Positions 10,045 through 20,800 of a stretch of 64,000 bases of DNA are shown one piece after another. This DNA is from Cardiocondyla obscurior (lineage: Eukaryota > Arthropoda > Insecta > Hymenoptera > Formicidae): contig NC_091872.1 of NCBI RefSeq assembly GCF_019399895.1, positions 6,332,395 through 6,396,394 of the forward strand. The letters run 5' to 3'. Each line of letters begins with the position of its first letter. The stretch's first letter is position 1. The notes below the pieces were generated by a model that ran no database searches, was not told the DNA's origin, and worked only from the letters and a program-made list of their open reading frames with translations. The position numbers were made by a program, and so were the translations under genes.

Positions 10045-13000
10045 GCTTTCGATAACGATCGAACGTTTAACGTACTTTCTAATTGAAGATCTGCAAGGAA
10101 TTGCGCGCGAGGCAAGGAACGCGTTTGCGCGCGCGGCACTTTCATCTCTCCCGCGAGAAAGTCGCGTGCTTTCCCCTCTGACTTTTTTTCACCTTTGGCG
10201 CGAAACCATATCTGGTGTGACGATACTCACGCTTTGAATGGTCGATGGTTTTACCGTAATCGAGAGTGGCGTTTCTTTCGACTCTCCCGCGCGGCTGATA
10301 CGAGCATCACGCGAATACCGACATTCGTTCGCGCGAAGGTCAGCTCGTGATAGCGGTCGGGTCCGTCGCATGATTCACCCATTGATCGCATTAACTATTT
10401 ATCGTCGTCCTTCCTTTTGCGTGCGACGTACAAGGCTCGCGACACACGTCTAATCCGTTTTACCCGTTTCTGATTACAGCGGTACGATTCGGCCGCGTGC
10501 CCAAGCGTGAGAAGGCCAGAATTCTGGCTGCTATGCAGCAGAGCTCCCACAGTCGTTCCCAGGAGAAGGCAGTAGCGGCTGAGCTGGAGGATGAGCAGCG
10601 TCTGCTGACGACGGTGGTGCGAGCCCATCTAGACACATGCGACTTCACCAGGGACAAAGTCGCTCCGATTCTCGCCAGAGCTCGCGAGACTCCTAACTAC
10701 ACTGCGTGTCCACCGACCTTGGTAAACATGCTCGGCCTTTTCTCTTGACATTGCCGCGGGTTACGCAAGCCATCCGCGTCGTTTTAAGATTTGAACGGTC
10801 GGCATCTACGCTGACGTCAATAACTACGCGGGCCTTGGGCCGTCTTGATCTTCCAAGCGTTCTACGCGGAAATCGTGCGAGAACCAGGCGACCTCGGTTG
10901 CCGCAAAGGAGGAAGCGAGACCCGACGAGAGTGCGTAAACGTTTCGCCTCTTCTCGTCCCGTCTCGCCTCGCCTTGCCGTGCTTCGTCTCGCCACGCGAG
11001 GACGCCTGGTACGCTCTTCCTAGTGGCGATCGCGACTTGGGCGACCTTCGGCACGATTTAACGATTCGTCATCTCCTCACCTCGGATTTTTCGTTCTTTT
11101 TGTTACAGGCATGCCCCTTGAATCCTAATCCACAACCGTTGACTGGCCAGCAAGAATTACTTCAAGATTTTTCCAAGAGGTTCTCCCCGGCCATACGCGG
11201 AGTCGTTGAGTTCGCGAAGCGCATACCTGGGTTCAACCTGCTGGCACAGGACGATCAGGTCACTCTATTGAAGGCTGGCGTTTTCGAAGTGCTACTCGTG
11301 CGATTAGCCTGCATGTTCGATGCTCATACGAACAGTATGATTTGCTTAAACGGCCAAGTGCTCAAACGAGAGTCCATCCATAATAGCAGTAACGCGCGAT
11401 TCCTAATGGACTCAATGTTCGACTTCGCCGAGAGAGTTAACTCCTTGCGATTATCCGATGCTGAATTGGGACTATTTTGTTCGGTCGTGGTAATCGCCGC
11501 CGACAGACCTGGGCTTCGTAATACCGAACTGGTTGAACGTATGCACAATAAACTTCGAAACGCACTGCAGACGGTACTAGCGCAGAATCATCCTCAGCAT
11601 CCTGACATTCTTCGTGAACTTTTGAAGAAGATACCCGACCTAAAAACTTTGAATACCCTACACTCTGAGAAACTTCTGGCTTTCAAAATGACCGAACAGC
11701 AACAGCAATTGCAAGCTCAACAACAACAGCATCAACAGCAGCAACAAACGCAACATGTCATCGCTCCTCAGCAACAATCGCATTGGCCGATGGAAGAGGA
11801 GCCTCCGGCCTCTTGGGGCTCCGCTTCGGACGTAACTTTAGACGAAGCGGTAAAGAGCCCTCTCGGTAGCGTGTCGAGCACCGAAAGTACTTGCAGCGGT
11901 GAAGTTGCCTCATTGACGGAATATCACCACGTAACTCCAGCCAGCGGTCACCACGCGTCGAGCGCGCCTCTTCTCGCTGCCACCCTAGCCGGCGGACTTT
12001 GTCCGCATAGACGACGCGCTAACTCTGGTAGTACGAGTTCCGGGGACGATGAACTTCATCGTTCTACTATGTCGAAGACGCCACAGCCACCGCAGTGTCG
12101 CAGTTTTCGCAAATTAGATTCACCGAGTGACAGCGGAATCGAATCCGGTACCGAGAAACCTGACAAACCGGCCAGCAGCAGTGCTAGCAGCGCGCCTACA
12201 TCTGTATGCTCGAGTCCACGTTCCGAGGATAAAGAAGTCGAGGATATGCCGGTGTTGAAGCGCGTACTTCAGGCGCCACCTCTCTACGATACTAACTCAT
12301 TGATGGACGAGGCTTACAAGCCTCACAAGAAATTTCGCGCTTTGCGCCAAAAAGACAGCGCCGAGGCCGAGCCGGCCGTGATAGTTCAACACACGCAATC
12401 TCAGTTGCATCTGCATCTGACTTCTCCACCAGCGCGCAGTCCACCCACGCAAACGACGCAACCTCAGTGTCCGCAAACGGCGAGTTTATTAAGCAGCACG
12501 CATTCCACCCTCGCGAGAAGCTTGATGGAAGGCCCGCGGATGACGGCGGAACAACTCAAGCGCACGGATATCATACACAACTACATAATGCGAGGCGAGG
12601 CTAGCCCGAGATCGCCGACGGCGTCGCCATCGCCCGCGGAACAGTGCGCATCGACCACCACCGCGACCACACGCTCAACGCAAGGATCTCAGGGTCTCCT
12701 GCAATGCGCCACCACGAGTTATTCCAACAGATGGCCGGCCACCTCAGTGATCACGACGACGACAGGTGCGCGACAGCAGCACCAGCAGCAGCAGCAACAG
12801 CAACAGCAGTCTTCCACGGACTATCTCGCTGTTGTAAATTCCCCGGCTTCGTCACCGCGATACCTATCCGCGGCGGCGACTAGTAGTACAAGCACGAGTC
12901 CGAGGCCAACTTCGAGTACGGCAGCTACGTTGGTACTATCGGGCTGCCCGAGCAACATGATGGAGCTACAAGTCGATATCGCGGACAGCCAGCAACCGCT

Positions 13001-13085
13001 GAATCTATCTAAGAAGTCGCCGTCTCCATCACCGTCGCCAAGACCGCTCGTCGGGCCCTGCAAGGCTCTCTCTCTCGAGGCGTAG
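7186..13085 (+). CDS. E75: Ecdysone-induced protein 75 (E75/Eip75B), isoform with half DNA-binding domain
   Basis: Nuclear receptor of the NR1D (Rev-erb) group, an early ecdysone-response gene that represses transcription and opposes HR3. The join is 7186-7447, 10480-10721, 11109-13085 (826 aa). All junctions are GT-AG and keep frame (phases 1 and 0). Residues 40-87 hold zinc finger 2, with Cys 55, 61, 71 and 74. Residues 88-106 are the basic carboxy-terminal extension (VRFGRVPKREKAR). Residues about 170-360 are the ligand-binding domain, with the LLKAG signature near 221-225. The rest is a long Q/S/T-rich tail containing blocks strongly like fly E75 (EDMPVLKRVLQAPPLYDTN near 545; LQVDIAD near 790). 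The first zinc finger is missing from this isoform, as in fly E75B. The start is the first ATG after in-frame stops at 7084 and 7093. Identity is near certain; the isoform start is an inference. Confidence 0.95.
7303..7447 (+). CDS. E75: E75 shared zinc finger 2 exon when spliced from upstream
   Basis: Bases after the acceptor-like ttcgcag encode GFFRRSIQQKIQYRPC and the remaining C-x5-C-x9-C-x2-C of finger 2, ending MSRD. In the NR1D family an intron falls exactly here, between the two fingers. The polypyrimidine tract is short and G/T-rich, so the acceptor is only moderate by eye. The upstream partner exon is not in the window. Confidence 0.7.
7824..7836 (+). promoter_or_regulatory. Palindromic EcRE-like element (IR-1) in E75 intron
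   Basis: GGGTCA-T-TGACCG is an inverted repeat of two AGGTCA-type half sites with a 1-nt spacer. The core GGTCATTGACC is perfectly palindromic. It fits 12 of 13 positions of the EcR/USP consensus. It lies 380 nt into the intron after the zinc finger 2 exon and 1.8 kb upstream of the short-isoform promoter. Confidence 0.5.
8047..8059 (+). promoter_or_regulatory. Second EcRE-like IR-1 element in E75 intron
   Basis: GGATCA-T-TGACCC fits 12 of 13 positions of the EcRE consensus, with the same 1-nt T spacer as the site 223 bp to the left. It is followed after one base by another half-site-like aggtcg. Confidence 0.35.
8089..8122. repeat. (TA)n microsatellite
   Basis: Alternating TA with two ATTA/TACA interruptions inside the E75 intron. 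Confidence 0.9.
9628..9638 (+). promoter_or_regulatory. Candidate initiators for the short E75 isoform
   Basis: Two overlapping arthropod initiator matches, TCAGTT and TCAGTC, lie about 300 nt upstream of the ATG at 9935. A third TCAGTC is at 9802-9807. No good TATA box at -30 or DPE at +28 was seen, so the exact start site is unsettled. Confidence 0.3.
9646..9693 (+). other. Upstream ORF in the short-isoform leader, 15 codons
   Basis: If transcription starts near 9630, the first ATG of the leader opens a 15-codon frame ending TAA at 9691. No other ATG occurs before the main start at 9935. Such a uORF would be expected to lower translation of the main frame; this is inference. Confidence 0.3.
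9935..9998 (+). CDS. E75: E75 short-isoform first exon (no zinc fingers)
   Basis: This 64-nt exon encodes MGDELPILKGILNGVVNYHN plus Ala and one base of the next codon. Donor GTAGGT at 9999. Joined to 10480 it gives NAPVRFGRVPKREKAR in frame. The fly E75 isoform lacking a DNA-binding domain begins with an almost identical peptide (MGEELPILKGILKG...), which is why I accept so small an exon. G at -3 and +4 make a strong start context. The isoform is 9935-9998, 10480-10721, 11109-13085, giving 760 aa. It keeps the ligand domain and tail but no zinc finger, so it should act through partner binding (HR3 in flies) rather than direct DNA contact. Confidence 0.93.
10011..10042. repeat. poly(A) run, 32 A, just inside the intron
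   Basis: The homopolymer begins 12 nt after the short-isoform donor. It is probably variable in length between individuals. Confidence 0.9.
10480..10721 (+). CDS. E75: E75 shared exon: C-terminal extension and hinge
   Basis: Acceptor ctgattacag; donor GTAAAC after Leu. It encodes the basic extension that contacts DNA 5' of the half site in NR1D receptors (VRFGRVPKREKARILAAMQQ) and a helical hinge (HLDTCDFTRDK, CPPTL). All isoforms visible here use it. Entry phase 1 fits both the 7447 and 9998 donors; exit phase is 0. Confidence 0.96.
10722..11108 (+). other. E75 last intron, 387 nt
   Basis: A short intron with a TCTCG/TCGCC-rich low-complexity patch (about 10940-11000) and a T-rich acceptor ending tgttacag. 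The reading frame of the last exon stays open back to 10845 without an ATG, so intron retention would not be stopped at once from that side; I regard this as chance. Confidence 0.8.
11109..13085 (+). CDS. E75: E75 last exon: ligand-binding domain and C-terminal tail
   Basis: 658 codons to TAG at 13083. The ligand domain keeps both heme ligands known from Rev-erb/E75: the Cys of ACPLN (residue 170 of the 826-aa form) and the His of TLHSEK (residue 353). FAKRIPGF and LLKAG are the receptor signature. The domain ends at LLAFKMTE and goes straight into poly-Q; no activation helix 12 is visible, as expected of a repressor-type NR1D receptor. The tail has Q tracts (11697-11752, 12775-12811), S/T-P runs, and QQPLNLSKKSP near residue 798, a CtBP-type PxDLS-like motif also present in fly E75. 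The protein ends LSLEA, close to the fly ending. Confidence 0.97.
   Translation, partial: ACPLNPNPQPLTGQQELLQDFSKRFSPAIRGVVEFAKRIPGFNLLAQDDQVTLLKAGVFEVLLVRLACMFDAHTNSMICLNGQVLKRESIHNSSNARFLMDSMFDFAERVNSLRLSDAELGLFCSVVVIAADRPGLRNTELVERMHNKLRNALQTVLAQNHPQHPDILRELLKKIPDLKTLNTLHSEKLLAFKMTEQQQQLQAQQQQHQQQQQTQHVIAPQQQSHWPMEEEPPASWGSASDVTLDEAVKSPLGSVSSTESTCSGEVASLTEYHHVTPASGHHASSAPLLAATLAGGLCPHRRRANSGSTSSGDDELHRSTMSKTPQPPQCRSFRKLDSPSDSGIESGTEKPDKPASSSASSAPTSVCSSPRSEDKEVEDMPVLKRVLQAPPLYDTNSLMDEAYKPHKKFRALRQKDSAEAEPAVIVQHTQSQLHLHLTSPPARSPPTQTTQPQCPQTASLLSSTHSTLARSLMEGPRMTAEQLKRTDIIHNYIMRGEASPRSPTASPSPAEQCASTTTATTRSTQGSQGLLQCATTSYSNRWPATSVITTTTGARQQHQQQQQQQQQSSTDYLAVVNSPASSPRYLSAAATSSTSTSPRPTSSTAATLVLSGCPSNMMELQVDIADSQQPLNLSKKSPSPSPSPRPLVGPCKALSLEA
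11697..11752 (+). repeat. CAA/CAG glutamine tract
   Basis: Mixed CAA/CAG codons encode a Q-rich run with a few L, A, H and T residues just after the ligand domain. Mixed codons make it less prone to slippage than pure CAG. Confidence 0.9.
12775..12811 (+). repeat. Second CAG/CAA glutamine tract
   Basis: A purer CAG/CAA run in the C-terminal tail encodes about ten glutamines, preceded by QQH. Confidence 0.9.
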
Positions 13086-14245
13086 TGTTCTCACGAGCTC
13101 GAGTGATTTCCTGTAATATGCACCGACGTGCGCGCGCGCGAAACCAGGATATTCGATCCATTAATCATGAATCGACGGGACCTCGTCACCGTGACGCGGT
13201 ATAATTTTCCGCGGCCCTTAACTAAAAACGAAAGTGCCAGGACGCTCTGAGCGCGTGACAAACCAAATAATTTATTAATTTAAACTACTTATCGCTAAAA
13301 TCGCGCGAGAAGAGAGGTGGAGGTTACGAAAATAAAAAACAAAAAAAAAACGGACAGGGTACATCTCCGATATCCGGTAAAATCACGAAAGAGACAGACG
13401 TTCAGTGGCGAGTTGTTTTTTCTGAGTGCGCGCAATGACGATGGCCGGACACTTGTATGAAAGTGCCGTTCTGTTAAAGAAGCAACTGTGCCGTGTAGAA
13501 GAGCCACCTATCCACCTAAAACTATCTATCTACCTGTTTACCTACCTAAAATCTATTTGCTCTAGGTGTACATCTAGAAGATAGAGCGTCTGCGACGGAA
13601 AAAGAAAAAAAAAAAAAGGTTGAGTGTTACAGAAATTAATAATCTATCTACATGTGATAATCATGGAAATCGCGCATCCTGTACAGTCTCCACCTCATTC
13701 ATTGATCATCTACTCTACTATAATTATTAAATATTATAAAACTAATTAATATTATTGTAATATGTGTAAGGTATCATAACCGTAAAAAAATTATCATTTC
13801 GTGTACGTGTAGGAAAAAAAAAAAAAAGACGCGTATGATACTCTTGTACGAATGACGAGAGGCAGGCACCGAATGAATGAGGGGACAAAAAAAAAACCAC
13901 AGAAAAAAGAAAGGAATAAATGACGGATGAGCGTGCTTGTGCAAATGAAGTCGGGGCAGATCGAAAAGTTTTTTGACCGCGGTGGCAACCGAATATAAAA
14001 AAATCGCGCGTGCGATTTTATAAAGAATTAAGCGTTTTGTTATGAGACTGATCGGCCCGCTGCGGCCACCAGTTTGCAATTACCGTACCTTTATATTACA
14101 TGTCGCGTCTCTTCGTCGTGAAGGCGATGCGAGAAGTAATTATATCCTCTAATCGCGTCGTATAGCGAGATAGGTATCGTAGGCCCGCTTAAACGCGTTA
14201 TACAATATTATGTGTCGTGTGTGCATGCATGAAAGTCAGATTAGA

Positions 14246-14377
14246 TAGATCGAGACGGGACGCGAAAGAGAGAAAACGAGAAATAGGAAGAGTGAGAGGA
14301 GGAAGAGAGAAAGGGAGAGATATGATAAAAGGGAGCGAAAAAAAGAGAGAGAGAAAGATAGAGAAAGAGATAAGCCG
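14246..14377 (+). repeat. Purine-rich (GA)n tract in 3'UTR
   Basis: Almost uninterrupted purines on the transcribed strand. The open frame across it (14217-14432) reads K/R/E only because of composition. Confidence 0.8.
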
Positions 14378-14427
14378 CGAAGCGCCCGAGCGAAGCGGAG
14401 TTCCGATTAGAAAACGGCGAAACGCAA

Positions 14428-14435
14428 TGTAAATA
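14428..14435 (+). promoter_or_regulatory. Pumilio-type site TGTAAATA
   Basis: An exact match to the PUF-protein RNA site UGUANAUA in the presumed E75 3'UTR. One such 8-mer match is not by itself significant. Confidence 0.3.
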
Positions 14436-14695
14436 GTAGATTCGTAAGGCTATGTCTTGGTAGGCGCGAGTGAACCTCTTCTGCTTCGAGAAAAAAAATC
14501 GTGAGGAAAAAAAAAAAGTTCGAAGATACGCGGCGGGCCGCCGCCGACGTGTTGTTGAGACGTCCGCCCCGCCCCTCTCTTTTAACCACCCTGCAAAACC
14601 CCCCTACAGTTTCAGCATAAACGGCATCGCATCGAATACGCATTACCTACACCACACGCTGAGTTGTCAGCGAAGTATAAAACCGATCTTGAAAC

Positions 14696-14701
14696 AATAA
14701 A
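14696..14701 (+). terminator. Alternative poly(A) signal AATAAA
   Basis: A canonical hexamer followed by T/C-rich sequence. It would give a 3'UTR about 1.6 kb long. Confidence 0.35.
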
Positions 14702-15459
14702 AACCCTTTATGCCCCTTTTCGAGGCAAACTGGAAATCCTTTTGGTTCTTTGACCTAGAAGGAGCTCTCGCTTTAATCGTGCCCGCTTTGAGTTTCGCAT
14801 TGGCTCGGTTCTCGGAAGAACGATTCAAACAAAAATCGCAGTAAAGATTTCGGTCGGATTAAAGGGAAGCTAGTACTTGCCGAGTATCGGGGCGTTAAAA
14901 ATACATTCAATCTTCCGGCTAGAGTATAGCCTAGCCAGAGTATCCTTATCCCTTCTCCCCCCAGCTTAGAGGCCTCTGTATTTATTATACTTAAAGAGAG
15001 AATGCATTTTCCTTCTCCGTGTCGCGTGTACCACAAGCCGCATCCCTGTTTGTCCGAGTGAATTCTCGTAGAGATCCTTTCGACTATCCTAACAAGAACA
15101 CGCAAATACACACGAAAAATGGATACATTTACACACGACAGCGACACACACACATGTGCACACCGAGCGAACACACTTATTCTTGTCCTTTTTCCTTCCC
15201 CTCCCCCCTGCAGACAACCTAGCGTTGATATTCGTAATACTTGTTATGCATAAACTACACATAATTATTATAGTAAACGATACATAAAGTATGATATATT
15301 TCCCTATCCATTAAGAAGAATACAAACACAGCTGTTGTTTCTGGTGGAAAAAACGAAAAAATATGGATAAAATGTACTACTACATTGCAAGAAATGCAGC
15401 CCCGCATATTGCCCAGTGAGCACGTCATTTTGTACGCTTGGGAGTTGTGAGGTCGTCTG

Positions 15460-15465
15460 AATAAA
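15460..15465 (+). terminator. Likely main E75 poly(A) signal
   Basis: AATAAA is followed after a few bases by GT-rich tgtctggtg, and a TGTA element lies about 30 nt upstream. This is the best-formed 3' end signal downstream of the E75 stop. Sequence beyond it becomes plain AT-rich DNA. Confidence 0.5.
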
Positions 15466-15870
15466 CATTGTCTGGTGAATTATACATAAAATAAAAGATA
15501 TGGTCTTCTTATTTACCTGGAATCCGCGTACCCTTCCAATTCTTTCAAGAAACCTAAGATCCTATTCCGTTTCAACTCCAGCCTCTCATCCGATAATCTT
15601 TATCCGATCCCCCTTTGCGCTATATTTACTTTTATTTTATTCATACAAATTTAGTAATTGTATCGCGGTATCGATATCTCTAAATTTATTTTTCCAACTT
15701 CTGCATTATTAACAAATAAAAATCTGATCTTTTAAATGTCGTAATTAAAAAAAAAAAATTTTCACAAAAGAAGCAATTTACATCACGTAATTAAAATTCT
15801 CATTTGACTTGCGCGATTCTGTAATCATGCCGTATATTATACATTTAAGCGGAACGTCTTGACGTTTAAT

Positions 15871-15904
15871 CTTTTTTTCTTTCTTTCTTTCTTTTTTTTT
15901 TTTT
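15871..15904. repeat. T-rich / (TTTC)n tract
   Basis: A short TTTC microsatellite passing into a T homopolymer. Confidence 0.8.
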
Positions 15905-17820
15905 CGCACAATCTCGGTAAATATAATATTTAAATCGCAAAAATTCGAATCAAGATCATTGATCACATTATTCTCTATCGCCGAAATAATTAATAAAACG
16001 GAAGAAGGATATTTATTTTCGCCTTTTATATAATCATGTATTATTGATTTTTATTTGAAAGGATAATAATTAAAAGAAGCGACGTCGCGTTTATGTTTCA
16101 TGCATAAATGTAATTTCTGCACGAGTTTAATAAACATGCAGAAATTAATTGCGACAAGAGCGCGATTAATGATCTAGAATTATGTAATCGTTTCCTCGGT
16201 GAATTTTTCAGCGCGCAACCCGACACGTCGAACAATGTTTTTCGTTGATCCACCGAATCCGCCTACGGTGAGGTGCGGCGTAACAGAAACGGCAACCACC
16301 CCGCTCTCTCGCGTAAATACCTACATTGGAGGCGCGTGGCACCCCGTGGGCGTCGGTTGCCACGCAACCTAGTTCCCGCTAACGTGAACTGTCCTATCGT
16401 GAACTCTGCACTTCGCCGCCACCGCATCACCGGTGTCGATGCGTTTCATCATAATTGCTATGTCACGCGAAGGCGTTATTTCCGAATAATGCGGACAAGA
16501 AAAACGCGCCGTTGCCTAAAAATATCTACTAGATTACGAAAATTGATCATTCCCCTCTGATTTAGCCGCGACATTTGATATCGCCCGGCGTAAATACGTT
16601 ACGATCTAATTAGCTTCGGCATCAGTAATAGCTATGTAAAGAACGTAGTGCTCAGTGACGTGGTGAACTAAAAATAGAGATATTGCCGTTGAGTAATTTA
16701 TTTAATTGTTATTTGTACTGTTTTTACTAGCATATAAATCACGGCGCGAGTTTCGACCACGGCGCAACCGTTCGCTTGCGCCGTGCGTTGCGAGACTGCA
16801 ACGGCTGTTAATCCACATTAATTCTCAGACGTCGGGCACTTGTATCGAGCTGCACTTCTATTCGCCGGTTAGCGTATCGCCGAGATTAAGCGGAGCAAAA
16901 AGAAAGCACGGAGGAAGCTGTCGGATGGGCTGGACAACAAGTCGTCGAATAACAATCGACTACTGAATTTCCTGTCAATAGCGATTAACGTGAAATTAAT
17001 CTGCCATCGTCTGCATTAAATAAACACTATGCGGTAGATTGCGCAAAATATTGGCTCGTGAATGACGTTATTTCCCTCCGTTCTCAATTCTCTCAAATAC
17101 AAGTGTCTGAAAATTTTACTGATACTGACGCTCATTTTTATTTTAATTCATTTTTAATAGTAAAGGAGAGAAAAAAAAAAAAAAATTAATAAAAATAATC
17201 AGGTTTCAAATGTCGTTCATTGTTGTCTCCGTTCAGAGTTTGAACGGTGGCGAAGAGCATTATCGCAAGGGGGATGCCGATCTCATTGGATATGTCTGCG
17301 GTCTCGAAGCCTTGAACGCGCTCCTTAGCCGAGACGCGGAGTGCGAAGGCTTTTATGCGTGAAAGGGGGACGGAAGTGCGGGGGACGCGGGGACTGGATA
17401 CGCGGCTCGTAATGTGAGGGCGTCCTGGAGGCTGAAACCCAGTCTGGGAATGTACTCTGCTTGCCCAGGGACAACGCGTATTCTCTCTAACACCAGTGGA
17501 AGGCAGCCTCGAGCCGCGTACGCCGCTGCGCCGCCGGTAGGATTCCATCGCGAAGACAATGCCCACCATCGTGGCTCTCCGATAATTGGATTCTAAGTAT
17601 AAAGCCGGCCCGCAAATGTATATAGATCGCGAGCGCAATCGGGACCATTCCCGGCGGATTTATTCGCCCCGCGATCGTAACTTTCGTGCAATGTCACTAA
17701 TTAAACCGCGCGGAAATATTTTCTATAATTCTCTATAAAATTAAAACGTTTAATTTAATCCCTGGAACTTTTGGAACCTTTCTAAAAATAATTCGCAATA
17801 TGACTAAAAAATATATATAT

Positions 17821-17825
<5 letters not shown>

Positions 17826-17862
<37 letters not shown>
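17826..17862. repeat. poly(T) run, 37 T
   Basis: The longest homopolymer in the window, preceded by a short (TA)n. It could be the tail of a minus-strand retroposed sequence, but no target-site duplication was recognised. Confidence 0.9.
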
Positions 17863-20800
17863 CTTTAATTAGTATGCAACATAGTTTATATTAAATTTTT
17901 ATTAATTTTATTAATACTTTGCCACTTTTGTACTATACTCGAAATGTTCTTCCGGGTTAACGCACTTTCGTCCTTCGTCAATTTATCCCGCCAACCTCCA
18001 CCCCTCGCGGCTCTTTCCACGCTCTAGTTTTCTGCGTAGTAAGGTCGCGACCCTCATGAAAAACACACCATTCTTACACATGAAGTAAGCTTGCCCTGGC
18101 CCGGGTTTTTTCACCCCTCGGCGACCCGAAAATTTACGAGGGATATGGCCTTCGACCGTCTTTAAGAGGCACGTGGATTACCCTTCTTGCGAGTTTCTCC
18201 TCCGCCATGCTTCGGGATTCTTTTGGGATATCCTTTAAGATCGAGATCACGTACCATAGGTCTTATTACGAGATTTAGTGCTACAGTCACTTTGATTAAA
18301 TTTACCTTTGTTAAACTCATTGCGCACGTGCGAAAAATACGCATAGCTTACAACTAAGCTTTTCTTTCTTTTTACTTTTTTATAAATAACGTCACTTAAA
18401 GTTTTAAGTAATAAACTAACTTTTAGAAAATATTTTATTAAAGAAAAAAATTTAATAATTGCGATTCTTTGAAATAACGATACTATTTAAAGGCAGTTAT
18501 ATATAAAATGTATTTGTTCAAGTAGATATTTAATATACAAAATAATGTCAACCCGTCTTATTATTCGTAGAATCAAAACCTAATTTACGATAAAAGGAGA
18601 CTTTGAGCTTCACATAGGAAGCAACGAGTTACACCTTGACCTATCATCCTTGGCTATCGTACGAAGCGCGGATGAATATTTGTATCCGATGGAGCGCATA
18701 AAGAGTAGTCACTTCGAAGGGAAGCTGGAACCTTGAGCCGACAATGAGCAAACACTCATTATCAACCACGAGCAATGTCAAATGACAAGAGTTTCTCTCC
18801 TCTCACTTTCTACCGTTTCTCGGCCTGATCGCGAAATCCGTTAAGCTTTTACTTAACGCGACCGACGTTAGAAAAACATTACCGATTTGAAAAAAAAAAG
18901 AAAAAAAAAATGCGCGTGGTAAATGAGTAAGTGAAATAGCGTTATGTCAAGTTTGTTTAAACTATTATGCATGTCATTTCGCATTGCGATGTGCCTCGCG
19001 TGCGAGAGGCTCGGTCGTACTTTCGAATATGAACCTCTTGAAAGGACAATTTAATTGCAATATGCTGTGCAGGCGCGCATTTAATGAATGCAACGAATGT
19101 GTTTTCACTTTTCCAGCGCTTTCACTCTCGCGAGTGAACCACTTTTTCCGATACCGAACACGCTTATTCCGCGCGACGCCATGGAACTCGCGTAGGTAGA
19201 ATTTGTAAATCGATTTCGTCAACGCGAGGTGTATCGACGAAGCATTTCTTTCCTTTTCAAAAAAATAAAAAAAAAGAAAAACAGTGATAAATCTTATGGT
19301 ATTTTCCAAACTTAACAGTAACGCGTCGAGCTAATTTTCCTCTGACATTAAAAAAGAAAAGAAAATTTAATGAGATGTAAAATGCGTAGCGGGTTTTTTT
19401 TTAAATTTAATTATACCAAGAGCGTTATCTGCGTATTAATAATTTGCGTAGCAGCCGGATGAAATTTCAATCGAATAGGGAAAAACAACAATGATAGGAA
19501 CGTAATTACTCGTGGAATGGATTTATCTCGATAACTTTCTTTCCTCTGCAAAGGCCGTCAACCTTTAGATCTTTACTTTATTAGAAATACGAGCTTTACT
19601 GCATTACGATTACTATATACAGTAATCAATATAAGTAGCGCAAATAGCACAAGCGAAATAATTCAGGATAATTTCAGTTGGATAAAACATTCTTTAAGAT
19701 TAGTTTCAAGAACTTTCACAGGTTTAACGCTTATCGAATATAATTTTTCTCTTCTGCTTTATTTTTTTTTTTTTACATCCTTGCAGTACTTCCTTCATTT
19801 CTTCCGCTCCGAAACTCATTTCAGTGCATCTTTACGGTACAAGTCGATTACTCACAGTCCCGTTAAGACTCGTTGATATCGGCTCCAACTGTGGCCCTGA
19901 CTAATCCGAATCAATGACCTATTTACCTCCAACCGAGTGTTGCTTTCGGGTAAGTTTCGCATTTCGTGTGTTACCGTACAATTTCGCGCGCTGTTACGTG
20001 CAATTTTTTTATATCCTCCGAGGTTCGATAACCTCCGCGAGTTTTGCGTCACCGTACGCGTGATATTTTCGCTTGCCTAATCAAAAGCCTAAAAAACTCT
20101 ATCTTGCCTTGCGTTGAATCATATCGCGGGGATGGAAAATAAAATTTGCGAACAGCGATGATACGGCGAGATATAAAATTTTCAGTAACAAAGACCGGCG
20201 CGTGATAGTGTGAAAAATAAGGGGGAGAAAAAAAAATTTGCTTCCGTTACTGTTAGCAGTCATCCTTTCGATTCAAGTCATATATGACTTCAGGGTCGAC
20301 GAACGCCACGGGATTTCCTCTTGTCTTCGCTGCGGTGACGAGGCCGAGGTGACCATACGGTATTTCCTTTCGGTCGGGCAAGAGCGCGGGAGTAAGCGCG
20401 AACGCGCGTTTATTGTTAGAGAGGAGGAAGAGGCAGAAGGTGGAAGAAAGATAGGGGGAGGAGGAACGAGGAAAGAGCAGATGGAGGAGGGTATAACTGT
20501 ACCATCTTTCCCGAGGCTTGCCAACTCCTTTCAGGGTTCACGAACCTTGCCGACCGAACCAAATTCGAAGGTCATTGCTCCAGTTCCAGAGCCACCTCGA
20601 GAAATCCCCGCGTTGTGTTCTTCCGCGAATTCGAAAGTAGCCGATTGTTCCGATTATCGGCAATAATTAAACCGTCTCTTGCGAAATTTTTACGAGGGGG
20701 GAAAGTGCACGACCTGCATATGTAAGAGACTGTTTATATACCTAATTGCATAATTCTGATATTAATATAAGTAAGGCTAGTTTTTGCGACGAAGGAGTTT

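Larger units (their letters stand above)
13086..15485 (+). other. Presumed E75 3'UTR
   Basis: About 2.4 kb from the stop to the best poly(A) signal. It holds a long purine tract (about 14246-14377), a Pumilio-type site, a K-box-like TGTGAT near 13654, AT-rich destabilising-looking sequence (13720-13760), and intermediate poly(A) signals at 13915 and 14696. Long regulated 3'UTRs are usual for E75. The extent is inferred from signals only. Confidence 0.55.

Noticed and set aside
10845..11108. A 746-codon frame that includes intron sequence before the E75 last exon
   Set aside because: It has no ATG before the exon, and a clean T-rich acceptor at 11108 continues the E75 protein in frame from 10721. 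The extra part is intron.
14217..14432. K/R/E-rich frame downstream of E75
   Set aside because: Produced by the purine tract of the presumed 3'UTR.
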